From Rhodococcus oryzae (GTDB lineage: Bacteria; Actinomycetota; Actinomycetes; Mycobacteriales; Mycobacteriaceae): a DNA stretch of 64,000 nt. The DNA lies in assembly GCF_005049235.1 (NCBI RefSeq), contig NZ_SUMD01000003.1, positions 1 to 64,000 of the forward strand, given 5' to 3'. Below, one piece after another: positions 33,504 to 42,500 of the stretch (position 1 is its first letter; each line of letters starts with the position of its first letter). The notes under the pieces were generated by a model. It made no database searches. It was not told the origin of the DNA and saw only the letters and a program-made list of their open reading frames with translations. Made by a program: the position numbers and the translations under genes.

Positions 33504-35159
33504 GTGAACGCCCAGTCAGCTTCGTCCGCAGGGACCCCTTCCCCTCAGGCCGACACAGGAGCCGACGTCGACGTGGTCGTCGTCGGCGCCGGCTTTGCCG
33601 GGCTCTACGCGCTCCATCGGCTCCGCGGAGCAGGGCTGGCGGTGCGGGTGTTCGAGGCGGGCGACGGGGTCGGCGGCGTCTGGTACTGGAACAGGTACCC
33701 CGGCGCGCGCTGCGACGTCGAGAGCGTCGACTACTCGTACTCGTTCTCCGAAGAGCTGCAGCAGGATTGGGACTGGAGCGAGAAGTACGCCACCCAGCCG
33801 GAGATCCTGCGCTACGTCAACCACGTCGCGGATCGCTTCGACCTGCGCCGCGACATCACCTTCGGCACCAGGGTGACCGACACGGTGCTCGACGAGCAGA
33901 CGCTGCGCTGGCAGGTCAGCACCGACGCGGGCGAGACGATCTCCGCCCGCTTCGTCATCTTCGCGGTCGGCCCGCTGTCGAACGCGAACATCCCCGCCAT
34001 CGAGGGCCTCGACGAGTTCCAGGGCGGGGTCTATCACACCGCGCACTGGCCGCACGAGGGCGTCGATTTCACGGGCAAGCGGGTCGGCGTGATCGGGACG
34101 GGATCCTCCGGCATCCAGACGATCCCGTTCATCGCGGAGCAGGCGGAGCAGCTGCACGTGTTCCAGCGCAGCGCGAACTACAGCGTGCCCGCAGGCAACG
34201 TGCCGCTCGACGAGGAGACCAGGCGCGCGCAGAAGGCGGGCTACGCCGAGCGGCGCAGGCTCTCGTTCCTCAGCGGCGGCGGTTCCCCGCACCAGGCGCA
34301 CCCCAGCAACGCCCTCGAGGTCTCGGAGGAGGAGCGGCGCGAGGCCTACGAGAAGCGCTGGCAGCTCGGCGGGGTGCTGTTCAGCAAGACGTTCCCGGAT
34401 CAGGTGCTCGACGCCGACGCCAACGCCACCGCCAGGGAGTTCTGGGAGGGCAAGGTGCGCGCGGTCATCGATGACCCCGAGGTCGCGGAGCTGCTGATCC
34501 CGAAGGATCACGCGATCGGCACCAAGCGGATCTGCACCGACGCCAACTACTACCAGACCTACAACCGCGCCAACGTCAACCTGGTGAACCTCAAGGCCAC
34601 CCCGATCGCCCGCATCGACGAGACGGGCGTCGACACGACCGGCGAGCGCTACGAGCTGGACGCCCTCGTGCTGGCCACCGGGTTCGACGCGATGACCGGT
34701 TCGCTCGAGAAGGTGAACATCGTCGGCCGCGACGGCCGGACGCTGAACCAGGCGTGGGCGGAGGGCCCGCGGACCTACCTCGGCCTCGGCACGGACGGGT
34801 TCCCCAACCTGTTCAACCTGACCGGGCCGGGCAGCCCGTCGGTGCTCGCGAACATGGTGCTGCACTCGGAGCTGCACGTGAACTGGGTCGCCGACCTCAT
34901 CGAGCACCTCGACACCCACGGCGCCGTCGCCATCGAGGCGACCGCCGATGCGGTCACCTCGTGGGGACGCGAGTGCACCGAGCGGGCCGCATCCACACTC
35001 ATGACCACGGCGAACTCGTGGTACCTCGGCGCCAACATCCCCGGCAAGCCGCGGGTGTTCATGCCGTTCGTCGGCGGCTTCGGTGCCTACGGCGAGATCA
35101 TCGCCGAGGTCGCGGCCGCCGGGTACAAGGGATTCGAGCTCATCGTGGCGAGCGAGTGA
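33504..35159 (+). CDS. Baeyer-Villiger monooxygenase (cyclohexanone monooxygenase-like)
   Basis: The protein is 551 residues from GTG 33504. It has the type I BVMO fingerprint FxGxxxHxxxWP as FQGGVYHTAHWP (Phe172, His178, Trp182, Pro183), flanked by two Rossmann motifs: VVVGAGFAGLYAL for FAD and GVIGTGSSGIQTI for NADPH. The family inserts oxygen next to a carbonyl, turning ketones into esters or cyclic ketones into lactones, using NADPH and O2. Sequence blocks such as WYWNRYPGARCDVES match cyclohexanone and related cyclic-ketone enzymes of Rhodococcus. The neighbouring dehydrogenases, acyl-CoA ligase, hydrolase and transporter fit a catabolic role, but the substrate is unknown. Confidence 0.93.
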   Translation: MNAQSASSAGTPSPQADTGADVDVVVVGAGFAGLYALHRLRGAGLAVRVFEAGDGVGGVWYWNRYPGARCDVESVDYSYSFSEELQQDWDWSEKYATQPEILRYVNHVADRFDLRRDITFGTRVTDTVLDEQTLRWQVSTDAGETISARFVIFAVGPLSNANIPAIEGLDEFQGGVYHTAHWPHEGVDFTGKRVGVIGTGSSGIQTIPFIAEQAEQLHVFQRSANYSVPAGNVPLDEETRRAQKAGYAERRRLSFLSGGGSPHQAHPSNALEVSEEERREAYEKRWQLGGVLFSKTFPDQVLDADANATAREFWEGKVRAVIDDPEVAELLIPKDHAIGTKRICTDANYYQTYNRANVNLVNLKATPIARIDETGVDTTGERYELDALVLATGFDAMTGSLEKVNIVGRDGRTLNQAWAEGPRTYLGLGTDGFPNLFNLTGPGSPSVLANMVLHSELHVNWVADLIEHLDTHGAVAIEATADAVTSWGRECTERAASTLMTTANSWYLGANIPGKPRVFMPFVGGFGAYGEIIAEVAAAGYKGFELIVASE

Positions 35160-35224
35160 CCACTCCGTCCCCGAACTGATCGGGACAGGTCCAGTTCGGC
35201 GACGACCAGTTTGACGACTCTGAA

Positions 35225-35259
35225 GGACGCTGGGCGCCAGGTGGTGGCGTCCAGCGTCC
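35225..35259 (+). terminator. Hairpin after the BVMO gene
   Basis: A 15-bp stem with one G-U pair (outer arms GGACGCTGG and CCAGCGTCC, inner arms CGCCA and TGGCG) closes on GGTGG, 66 bases after the stop. There is no T tract, so it is a likely but unproven terminator. Confidence 0.65.
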
Positions 35260-35333
35260 AGTCGCATCCGCAGGACTTGTCTGAAACGTGTTGCAATTCA
35301 ATTCGTTTCGTTATCCCGATCACAGTGTCACGC

Positions 35334-35363
35334 TTGACGTTACCTAGATCACACCCTTACGCT
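35334..35363 (+). promoter_or_regulatory. Candidate promoter of the ABC transporter operon
   Basis: TTGACG (35334-35339), an 18-base spacer and TACGCT (35358-35363) match the sigma-A pattern well. Two copies of GATCACA (35318-35324 and 35347-35353) lie over and beside the -35 region and could be an operator. The leader would be about 35 bases, with GAGGAG before ATG 35406. Confidence 0.6.
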
Positions 35364-35405
35364 CGCCCCAAGCAACTGCTTGCTTATCCGAACGAGGAGA
35401 CCTGC

Positions 35406-36623
35406 ATGAAAAATCGGCATTCTGCCCTCGTAGCGGCGCTCGCTGTGTCCGCGCTCGCGCTCGCGGGCTGCTCCGGATCGAGCTCTGGCGCCGAGAGCGG
35501 ATCGGACGGTCCGTACCGGGTGCTCGTCACCGGCGCCATCAGTGGTCAGGGTGCACTGGCCGCGAACTCCCAGACCTCGATCCTCTCCGCGAAGGCGGGT
35601 GCCGAGGCCGTGAACAAGGCCGGTGGCATCGGTGGTCGCCAGGTCGAACTCACCGTGGTCGACGACGGTGGCGACGCCACCAGGGCGGTCTCGAACCTGC
35701 GCGAGGCCGTCGCCTCCGGCAAGAAGCCTGACCTGTACCTGAATTCGGGGCCATCGACGGTGTCCGCCGCGACCCTGCCGATCCTCAAGCAGAACAAGAT
35801 CCTGTCCTTCAACATCGGGCCGACCGCGGAATCGTCGGACCCGAAGGAGTTCCCGCTCAATTTCGACCTGGCTTCGGGCCCAGACGAGAACGCCGCCACG
35901 ATGGCGCGATACATCAAGGGCAAGGGCTACCAGTCGGTGGGAACCATCCATGGCAGCAGCGCTTACGGGGAGGTCTTCGGCGAGGCGATGGAGGACGCGC
36001 TCGGCGCTGAAGGGGTGAGCAGCACGGGATCCGAGGAGTACGACGTTGCCGCGCTCGACATGACGGCACAGCTCCAGGCGCTCAAGAACAAGGGAACTCA
36101 GGCACTGGTCATCGACGCCTACGGCGCACCGCTCGGCTATCTGCTGAACAGCCTGCAGCGGCTCGAATGGAACATCCCTCTGATCGGCAACACCTCGGTC
36201 TCGGGCACCTCGCTCGTGTCCAAGCCCGCGCCGGAGGGTGTGCTGGGCACTCCGGCCACCGCGAACCTGGTGATGCACGTGCTGTCGAGCACCGTCTACA
36301 ACCCGGACGATGCGGCCGTCAACACCATGGTCGAGAACATGAAGGCGCTCGGCGACATCCCCTCGACGTTGATTCTCGCGGACAACTATGACGCGCTTCC
36401 GCTCGTGGTGGCGGCCGCGAACAAGGTCGGATCGTCAACCGACCCGGAGGCATTGGCCGACGCACTGGAGAACCAGGAGGTTCTCGACACCGCGAAGACC
36501 GCCTTCGCGCCTGCTTACCACTACACGGCGGAATCGCACGCGTCGAAGCCCGGCGACGCGGCCTACAAGTTCGTTCCGCCGAGCAAGTTGCTCAACGGTC
36601 AGTACAGCAACCCTGCCGCCTGA
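35406..36623 (+). CDS. Branched-chain-amino-acid-type ABC transporter substrate-binding lipoprotein
   Basis: The protein is 405 residues from ATG 35406, with GAGGAG six bases upstream. The signal sequence ends in a lipobox, LALAGC, so the mature protein is anchored at the new N-terminal cysteine. The mature part is a type I periplasmic-binding fold of the LivK/Peripla_BP_6 family: ISGQGALAANSQTSILSAKA, then INKAGGIGGR-like VNKAGGIGGRQVELTVVDDG. LivK-family proteins bind amino acids, amides, urea and aromatic or steroid-like acids. First gene of the transporter operon, followed by a hairpin at 36644-36672 that may set its higher expression. The substrate is not known. Confidence 0.92.
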   Translation: MKNRHSALVAALAVSALALAGCSGSSSGAESGSDGPYRVLVTGAISGQGALAANSQTSILSAKAGAEAVNKAGGIGGRQVELTVVDDGGDATRAVSNLREAVASGKKPDLYLNSGPSTVSAATLPILKQNKILSFNIGPTAESSDPKEFPLNFDLASGPDENAATMARYIKGKGYQSVGTIHGSSAYGEVFGEAMEDALGAEGVSSTGSEEYDVAALDMTAQLQALKNKGTQALVIDAYGAPLGYLLNSLQRLEWNIPLIGNTSVSGTSLVSKPAPEGVLGTPATANLVMHVLSSTVYNPDDAAVNTMVENMKALGDIPSTLILADNYDALPLVVAAANKVGSSTDPEALADALENQEVLDTAKTAFAPAYHYTAESHASKPGDAAYKFVPPSKLLNGQYSNPAA

Positions 36624-36643
36624 TCGATCCCCTGATTGCTGAC

Positions 36644-36672
36644 GGTGCGGTCGCCCTGGCGGCGGCCGCACC
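36644..36672 (+). terminator. Hairpin between the binding-protein and permease genes
   Basis: A 12-bp stem (GGTGCGG-T-CGCC with GGCG-G-CCGCACC, one T-G pair) closes on CTGGC, 20 bases after the stop. It lies just before the next gene's binding site, so partial termination or 3'-end protection would favour the binding protein over the permeases. Confidence 0.65.
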
Positions 36673-36691
36673 TTCGTGAGGAGTGGAGCAG

Positions 36692-37549
36692 ATGACCATT
36701 CTCTGGTCGGGCCTCGCACTCGGCGCCGTCTACACGCTGGTTGCGATCGGTTACAACATCGTGTTCGTCTCGTCCAACACCTTCAACTTCGCGCAGGCGC
36801 AGCTGATGATGGTCGGCACCTTCGTCGCGTACACCGGCCTGGTGACCCTGAAACTCCCGATCCTCGTCGTCGCCGTGATGGCGACCGTGACGGTGATGAT
36901 CCTTGCCGGACTCGAGGAGGTGATCGCGGTCCGGCCCGTGAAGGACCACCAGAACCAACTCGTCACCACACTGGGGGTCGCGACGCTGATCAGCGGTGCG
37001 ACACAGCTGATCTGGGGGAGCGAGCCGTTGACGGTGCCGTTCTTCGGCTCCAACGAACCGATCACCCTGCTCGGTGGCCGCACGTACCCCGTGGAGATCG
37101 CGCTGCTGGTCCTTGCGATCGCGCTCGTGGTGCTGCTCGGTCAGTTCAGCAAGCGGACCGTCACCGGGCTTGCGCTACTCGGCATCTCCGAGGATCGCGA
37201 GGCCGCCATGCTGCGCGGCGTCAACGTCCGCGCGCTCGCGCTCGGCGCCTTCGCCGCATCGGGCGCGCTCGCCGGCTTTCTCGGACTCTTCGTGGGGCCC
37301 AAGACCTTCGCGGTGGCCACGCTCGGTTCCGCACTGGCGATCAAGGGCTTCGTGGCGCTGGCCATCGGTGGTTTCGGATCCCTGCCGGGCGCGCTGATCG
37401 GCGGTCTCACCGTCGGCCTTGTCGAGTCCTACGCCGCCCTGGAACTGGGCAGTGAGTACAGCAACATAGCGGTGTTCGTGGTGCTGATCGCGATCCTCAT
37501 GGTCCGGCCGGCGGGTCTGTTCGGTCGGGTCCGGGAACGGGTGGTGTGA
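36692..37549 (+). CDS. ABC transporter permease, LivH type
   Basis: The protein is 285 residues from ATG 36692, with GAGGAG in a suitable position; a GTG at 36683 is also in frame but lies within that site. It is a hydrophobic permease with eight or so helices and the LivH hallmarks: GLALGAVYTLVAIGYNIVF at the N-terminus and AASGALAGFLGLFVGP, then IGGFGSLPGALIGGLTVGLV near the C-terminus. It forms one half of the membrane channel with the permease part of the next gene, which begins 1 base after the stop. Confidence 0.92.
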   Translation: MTILWSGLALGAVYTLVAIGYNIVFVSSNTFNFAQAQLMMVGTFVAYTGLVTLKLPILVVAVMATVTVMILAGLEEVIAVRPVKDHQNQLVTTLGVATLISGATQLIWGSEPLTVPFFGSNEPITLLGGRTYPVEIALLVLAIALVVLLGQFSKRTVTGLALLGISEDREAAMLRGVNVRALALGAFAASGALAGFLGLFVGPKTFAVATLGSALAIKGFVALAIGGFGSLPGALIGGLTVGLVESYAALELGSEYSNIAVFVVLIAILMVRPAGLFGRVRERVV

Positions 37550-37550
37550 G

Positions 37551-39410
37551 ATGCAGATCTGGCGTTCCCTCCGTGCGGTACCGAGCTGGATCTATCCGCT
37601 CGCTCTCGCCGTCCTCGTGCTGTTCCTGCCCGCGCTCGGGATCGACTTCGCGATGACCAGGCAGGTGCAGCTCGCCTGCATCCTCGCCCTGGTGGTCAGC
37701 GGGCTGAGCCTGAGCCTCGGCTATGCCGGTGAACTCGCGCTCGGCCAGGCCGCTATGTATGCGGCCGGTGCCTATACCGCGGGTCTGATGTCTATCGCGG
37801 GCCACACCGACATCGTCGTGCAACTCGTCGTGTCGGGGCTGGTCGCGCTCGCGGTCGGTATCGTGACCGGCATCCCCGGTCTGCGGCTGGGCAGCTGGTC
37901 GCTGGCCATGACCTCCTTCTTCCTGGTGCTGCTCGTGCCCGACATCATCGCGGTGTTCGGCGAGACCACCGGGGGACGGGGCGGGCTCACCGGCATCGAG
38001 CCGGCCACCCTGTTCGGACACGTGCTCGACCCTGCGAACAACGAGTTCTACCTGGTGGTCGTCGTGGTGACGATCGGGTGGTTCGCGGTGATGCGGAACC
38101 TCGTGGTGTCCCGCCACGGCATCGCCTTCCGCACCCTCAAGCAGAGCCCGGTGCTGGCCTCCTCGGTCGGCGTCTCGGTGTTCCGGATGAAGCTGCTCGG
38201 CTATGCCATCGGCGCTCTCCCGGCCGGGCTCGCGGGCGCACTGTTCGCGAACATCGACATGTTCGTCTCGCCCGAGGCGTTCGGGTTCACCTTCGCCACA
38301 GCGGTTCTCGCGGCCTGCATCCTCGGCGGCGCGGCGAGCGTCTACGGAGCGGTGATCGGCGCGGTGATCATCCAGTTCGGCCCCAACCAAGCCGCGGACT
38401 TCCAGGAATACGCGCTGGTCTTCTACGGCGGGTTCCTCATCGTCGGTGGCGTGCTGCTCAGTGGCGGCCTGGCGAAGCTCGGGAAGGCGGCGATGGCGCG
38501 GCTGGACCGTGCTGCGGGACTGACCGGTGCCCACGCGGCCGAACCCACGACCGGTGGACCGCGACCGGCTGTCGACCCGATCGTGGGTGAGCGCCTGGTC
38601 GTGGACGGCATCGCCAAGGCGTTCGGCGGCAATCAGGCGCTGAACAACGCCTCACTGGCCGCCGAGCCGGGGCAGGTGACCGCGCTGATCGGTCCGAACG
38701 GGTCGGGCAAGACCACCATGCTGAACATGATCTGCGGGTTCTACAAGCCGGATAGCGGCCGGATCCTGGTCGGCGACAACGAGGTCCAGGGGAAGGCCCC
38801 CGACCGGGTGGCCAGGGTCGGGGTCGCCCGGACCTTCCAGACCCCGAACATCCCGGAGCACGTCACCGTGCTGGAGGCGGTGGCCTCGGGGCGGTACAGC
38901 ACCGATCGGGTGTCGATGTTCGCGACCGTGCTGCGGCTGCCGAGGTACCGCAGGGTGCGTGCCGCCGACCTCGCCGAGGCCGAGCGAGCGCTCGAGATGG
39001 TCGGGATGTCGCACCTGCGCGACGAGACGGCTACCGCGCTGCCCCTTGGCATGCGCAGGCTGCTCGAGGTCGCGCGCTGCGTGGTCGCCGAGCCCCGGGT
39101 GCTGTTGCTCGACGAGGTGGCCTCCGGCCTGGACGAGAACGAGGTCGAGCGGCTCGCGGACCTGATCCGCGACCTGCGCGACGCGGGCGCCACGGTGGTG
39201 TTGGTGGAGCACAACTTCCGGCTCGTCCTCGAGCTCGCCAACCGCATCGTGGTGCTCGCCCAGGGAGCCGTCATCGCGGACGGCAGCCCTGCCGAGATCG
39301 AGCAGAACCCGCGGGTGCTCAGCGAGTACCTCGGCGTCAGCGTCGAGGAGACCGGTGCCCGCACCATCGCCGACGAAGAGGCCGCATTGTCCACGGAGGT
39401 GAAGTCATGA
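37551..39410 (+). CDS. Fused LivM-type permease and LivG-type ATPase
   Basis: The protein is 619 residues. Residues 1-330 are a LivM permease with about nine helices (LSLGYAGELALGQAAMYAAG and GGRGGLTGIEP are family marks). Residues 345-600 are an ABC ATPase with Walker A GPNGSGKTT, a Q loop in RTFQTPNIPEHVTVLE, Walker B VLLLDEVASGLDE and the H loop VLVEHNF. The signature position reads LPLGMRRLLEVAR rather than LSGGQ or LSYGQ. LivM-LivG fusions occur in actinobacterial relatives. It works with the LivH and LivF proteins encoded on either side. It overlaps livF by four bases (ATGA). Confidence 0.92.
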   Translation: MQIWRSLRAVPSWIYPLALAVLVLFLPALGIDFAMTRQVQLACILALVVSGLSLSLGYAGELALGQAAMYAAGAYTAGLMSIAGHTDIVVQLVVSGLVALAVGIVTGIPGLRLGSWSLAMTSFFLVLLVPDIIAVFGETTGGRGGLTGIEPATLFGHVLDPANNEFYLVVVVVTIGWFAVMRNLVVSRHGIAFRTLKQSPVLASSVGVSVFRMKLLGYAIGALPAGLAGALFANIDMFVSPEAFGFTFATAVLAACILGGAASVYGAVIGAVIIQFGPNQAADFQEYALVFYGGFLIVGGVLLSGGLAKLGKAAMARLDRAAGLTGAHAAEPTTGGPRPAVDPIVGERLVVDGIAKAFGGNQALNNASLAAEPGQVTALIGPNGSGKTTMLNMICGFYKPDSGRILVGDNEVQGKAPDRVARVGVARTFQTPNIPEHVTVLEAVASGRYSTDRVSMFATVLRLPRYRRVRAADLAEAERALEMVGMSHLRDETATALPLGMRRLLEVARCVVAEPRVLLLDEVASGLDENEVERLADLIRDLRDAGATVVLVEHNFRLVLELANRIVVLAQGAVIADGSPAEIEQNPRVLSEYLGVSVEETGARTIADEEAALSTEVKS

Positions 39411-40147
39411 CCGTAGGCGCCACGACACCGCTACTGAGCGTGCGGAACCTGGAGTCCGGGTACGGCGACCTGCGGGTGGTCTGGGACGTCTCGCTCGACG
39501 TCTGGCCGGGCAAGGTGACGGCGCTGCTCGGTCGCAACGGGGCGGGCAAGACCAGCACCCTGCGCGCCATCTCCGGGCTGAACAAGGTCTCGGCTGGCTC
39601 CGTCGAGTTCGACGGGCAGGACATCTCCAAGGTCCCGGCCCACCAGCGGGTCCGACGAGGGATCGCCTACGTCCAGGAGGGCAAGCGCGTCTTCCACCGC
39701 CAGACCGTCGAGCAGAACCTGATCCTCGGCGGCTACGTCCGCAAGATGCGGCGGTCCGCGCTCAAACAGGAGGTCGCGCGGATCTATGACCTTTTCCCGA
39801 TCCTCGGCGAGAAGCGCGGCCTGCTCGCGGGCTCGATGTCGGGTGGCCAGCAACAGATGCTGGCCATCGGGCAGGCGCTGATGGCCGAGCCGACCTTGCT
39901 GCTCCTCGACGAGCCGTCCGGAGGCCTGGCGCCGGTGATCGTCAACGAGGTGATGGAGCGGGTGAGCGTGCTCAAGGAGGCCGGGCTGGCGGTGCTGCTC
40001 GTCGAGCAGGCCGTGGAGGCGGCGATGAGCGTGGCCGACCACGTCACCGTGCTCGATATCGGACGGGTGGTGATGGATGCCGATGCCGGTGACATCGACG
40101 ACCTCGCGGTCCTGCGGGACGCGTACTTCGGGCGGGTCGGCGGCTAG
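39407..40147 (+). CDS. ABC transporter ATPase, LivF type
   Basis: The protein is 246 residues from ATG 39407, coupled to the upstream gene. It carries Walker A GRNGAGKTST, the signature SMSGGQQQMLAIGQAL, Walker B LLLLDEPSGGLAP and H-loop VEQAVEAA, with the LivF-type GIAYVQEGKRVF block. It pairs with the ATPase half of the fused protein to drive import. A strong terminator follows at 40154-40191. Confidence 0.93.
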   Translation: MTVGATTPLLSVRNLESGYGDLRVVWDVSLDVWPGKVTALLGRNGAGKTSTLRAISGLNKVSAGSVEFDGQDISKVPAHQRVRRGIAYVQEGKRVFHRQTVEQNLILGGYVRKMRRSALKQEVARIYDLFPILGEKRGLLAGSMSGGQQQMLAIGQALMAEPTLLLLDEPSGGLAPVIVNEVMERVSVLKEAGLAVLLVEQAVEAAMSVADHVTVLDIGRVVMDADAGDIDDLAVLRDAYFGRVGG

Positions 40148-40153
40148 TACTCA

Positions 40154-40191
40154 CGCCGACCGCGCCCCTGCGGGTGGGGACGCGGTCGGCG
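40154..40191. terminator. Bidirectional terminator after the transporter operon
   Basis: Arms CGCCGACCGCG and CGCGGTCGGCG (11 bp), with CCCC/GGGG pairing inside, lie between the livF stop and the stop of the convergent SnoaL-like gene, so it can serve both. Confidence 0.85.
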
Positions 40192-40196
40192 CGGGA

Positions 40197-40623
40197 TCAG
40201 GCCAACGCGGACGCGTGGTTGGACTCCCAGAGCTCGGCACTCTCGTCGTCGACCTCGATGCCGACCGATGCGGCATACGCGCCGGGGTAGATCTGCTTGA
40301 GGAAGCCCTCGGTGACCACGCAGTGGTCGTCCACGACGAGCCGATCCATCGCGAACTCGAGCACGTTCGTCTGGGTCCCGATGAACCAGCTGTAGTACGT
40401 CCGAACGGCGTCCGTTCCCTTGGGGCCGACGTCCTTTCCGCCGTTCCAGAAGTGATAGGCGGGGTCAGGGGCGAGGGTGCCCATCAACCGGTCGAGGTCG
40501 GGCTGCTCCTCGGCCTGCATGTGCTCCAGGACGGCGCCGAGCACCACGCGATCGCGGGTCTGTCGTGTCGGCCAGTCGGCTCTGCAGCATCTCCCAGGTG
40601 CGGGTCGGATCGATGATCGCCAT
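40197..40623 (-). pseudogene. SnoaL-like (NTF2-fold) gene with a frameshift near codon 22
   Basis: A natural start at ATG 40623 gives MAIIDPTRTWEMLQSRLADT, but that frame then loses sense. The neighbouring frame continues with a typical SnoaL/NTF2-like domain (DRVVLGAVLEHMQAEEQPDL, RLMGTLAPDPAYHFWNGG) to the stop at 40197-40199. The switch falls at 40549-40557, within the alternating CG tract of CGCGATCGCG. Two missing bases there would restore the frame as DPRDRVVLGAV. The alternative is translation of the second frame alone from ATG 40667, which gives an Arg/Pro-rich, implausible N-terminus. It may be a real mutation or an assembly error. The intact protein would be about 142 residues and act as an isomerase, hydrolase or binding protein near the adjacent dehydrogenases. 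Confidence 0.75.
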
Positions 40624-40774
40624 GCGGGTCTCCCATCGTCGGGTCGATCGAATCCTGCCCCGGACACCCGCCGCGACAGGCGGAGTTCGTGCGGACCTCC
40701 CGCTGCGCGGGAGAGCTTGTGTCCGCCCTGCGGAGCGCCCCTTAGCGTCGGCTGCAGACGTGGAAGGAGACCCG

Positions 40775-41575
40775 ATGTCTCGTATGGCGGGCAAGGTCGC
40801 GCTCATCACCGGCGCCGGTAACGGAATGGGGCGCAGCCATGCGGTCCGTCTCGCAGAGGAGGGCGCGGACATCATCGCGCTCGACCTCCCCGGCGCGGCG
40901 GCCGACCTGGCCGAGACCGCCCGGCTGGTGGGCGAGGCGGGCCGGCGTGCGGCGGTCGGGGCGGCGGACGTCCGCGACCTCGCCGCGGTGCAGGCCGGCG
41001 TGGACGCGGGCGTGGCCGAGCTGGGCCGGCTCGATGTCGTCGTCGCCAATGCGGGCGTCTGTGACAACCCGGGCCCGGCGTGGACCATCGACGCCCCGGT
41101 GTGGCAGCGCTCCCTGGACATCAACCTGACCGGCGTCTGGCACACGGTGAAGGCCGCGGCCCCGTCGATCGGCGCGGACGGCGGGTCGGTCGTCATCGTC
41201 AGCTCGACCGCGGGCATGAAGGCCGTCGCGGGCGCCGCCCACTACTCGGCGAGCAAGCACGCGGTGATCGGGCTGATGCGGACCCTCGCAAACGAGCTGG
41301 GGCCGAGGTCGATTCGCGTCAACGCCCTGCTTCCGGGCGCGGTCGGTACCGCGATGACGCTGAACCCCGCGACCTTCGCCCGGCTGCGGCCCGACCTGGC
41401 GGACCCCACCGCGGAGGACGTGATGGAGGTGCTGGCCCGCAACCATCTGCTGCCGGTGCCGTGGGTGGAATCCGCCGACGTCAGCAACGCCCTGCTCTTC
41501 CTGGTATCCGACGAAGCCCGGTACATCACCGGAACCGAGCTGGTGGTCGACGCCGGCCTGACGCAGAAGGTGTGA
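40775..41575 (+). CDS. Short-chain dehydrogenase/reductase, mycofactocin-coupled type
   Basis: The protein is 266 residues from ATG 40775 behind AAGGAGA. It shows the cofactor motif TGAGNGMGRSHA (residues 12-23), NAG at 92-94, and the catalytic Ser143/144, Tyr157 and Lys161 (HYSASKHAVIGL). The opening AGKVALITGAGNGMGRSHAV with EGADIIALDL is the pattern of the mycofactocin-associated SDR group, in which NADH stays bound and electrons pass to mycofactocin. The role is probably oxidation of an alcohol. The next SDR gene starts 2 bases after the stop. Substrate unknown; the BVMO and acyl-CoA ligase nearby suggest a cyclic or terpenoid compound. Confidence 0.92.
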   Translation: MSRMAGKVALITGAGNGMGRSHAVRLAEEGADIIALDLPGAAADLAETARLVGEAGRRAAVGAADVRDLAAVQAGVDAGVAELGRLDVVVANAGVCDNPGPAWTIDAPVWQRSLDINLTGVWHTVKAAAPSIGADGGSVVIVSSTAGMKAVAGAAHYSASKHAVIGLMRTLANELGPRSIRVNALLPGAVGTAMTLNPATFARLRPDLADPTAEDVMEVLARNHLLPVPWVESADVSNALLFLVSDEARYITGTELVVDAGLTQKV

Positions 41576-41577
41576 CG

Positions 41578-42432
41578 ATGACGCGAGCGGGGACTACTCC
41601 GAGCGGACGGGTGGCGGGCAAGGTCGCGCTGGTGACCGGTGCGGCCCGCGGCATCGGCCGGGCGCAGGCACTGCGGTTCGCGCAGGAGGGCGCCGACGTG
41701 ATCGCCGTCGACCTGTGCGGGCCGATCGACACGGTGGTCACGCCGCCGTCGAGCGCGGCGGACCTCGCCGAGACCGCGGCGCTTGTGCGCGAAACGGGCG
41801 GTCGGATAGAGACTTTCGAGGTGGACGTGCGCGATCGGGCGGCGCTGTCGTCGGCGGTGGACGCCGGAGTCGCGGCGTTCGGCGGCCTCGACATCGTCTG
41901 CGCCACCGCGGGGATCACCTCCTCGGCCCCGGCGCTCGATCTCGACGAGCAGACCTGGAACACCATGCTCGACGTCAACCTGACCGGGGTGTGGCAGACG
42001 TGCGCGGTGGCGGCGCCGCACCTGATCGAGCGGGGCGGCGGGTCGATGATCCTCACCAGCTCGATCGCAGGGCTGCGCGGCCTGGTCGGCGTCGCTCACT
42101 ACACCGCGGCCAAGCACGGCGTCGTCGGGCTGATGCGTTCGATGGCAAAGGAATTGGCGCCGCACCAGGTTCGGGTCAATACCGTGCACCCCACCAACGT
42201 GGACACCCCGATGATCCAGAACGACGCGGTGCGCGCGAAGTTCCGCCCCGATCTCGACCGGCCGCCGACGCGCGAGGAGTTCGCCGAGTCCGCCGCGACG
42301 ATGAACATGCTCGCGATCCCGTGGATCGAACCGGTGGACGTCGCCAATGCCGCGCTGTTCCTGGCGTCCGACGAGGCGCGCTACATCACCTCGGTGTCCC
42401 TCCCGGTCGACGCGGGCAGCACCAGGCGCTAG
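41578..42432 (+). CDS. Second short-chain dehydrogenase/reductase, mycofactocin-coupled type
   Basis: The protein is 284 residues from ATG 41578. Motifs are TGAARGIGRAQA (residues 20-31), the AG of ATAGITS, Ser161/162, Tyr175 and Lys179. An insertion after the second strand (DLCGPIDTVVTPPSSAADLA) is characteristic of mycofactocin-coupled SDRs, more so than in its neighbour. It shares about the same fold and C-terminal ending as the first SDR (ASDEARYITS and VSDEARYITG), so the pair arose by duplication and probably acts on related substrates or successive steps. A long terminator follows at 42445. Confidence 0.92.
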   Translation: MTRAGTTPSGRVAGKVALVTGAARGIGRAQALRFAQEGADVIAVDLCGPIDTVVTPPSSAADLAETAALVRETGGRIETFEVDVRDRAALSSAVDAGVAAFGGLDIVCATAGITSSAPALDLDEQTWNTMLDVNLTGVWQTCAVAAPHLIERGGGSMILTSSIAGLRGLVGVAHYTAAKHGVVGLMRSMAKELAPHQVRVNTVHPTNVDTPMIQNDAVRAKFRPDLDRPPTREEFAESAATMNMLAIPWIEPVDVANAALFLASDEARYITSVSLPVDAGSTRR

Positions 42433-42444
42433 GCGGCTCCGCCG

Positions 42445-42490
42445 CCCGTGCGCGGTTGACGAGTGTGTGGACTCGTCAACCGCGCACGGG
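42445..42490. terminator. Twenty-base-pair bidirectional terminator
   Basis: The two perfect 20-base arms (42445-42464 and 42471-42490) close on a 6-base loop, GTGTGG, between the SDR stop and the convergent reductase stop at 42501. Confidence 0.92.
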
Positions 42491-42500
42491 CGCGGAGCGC

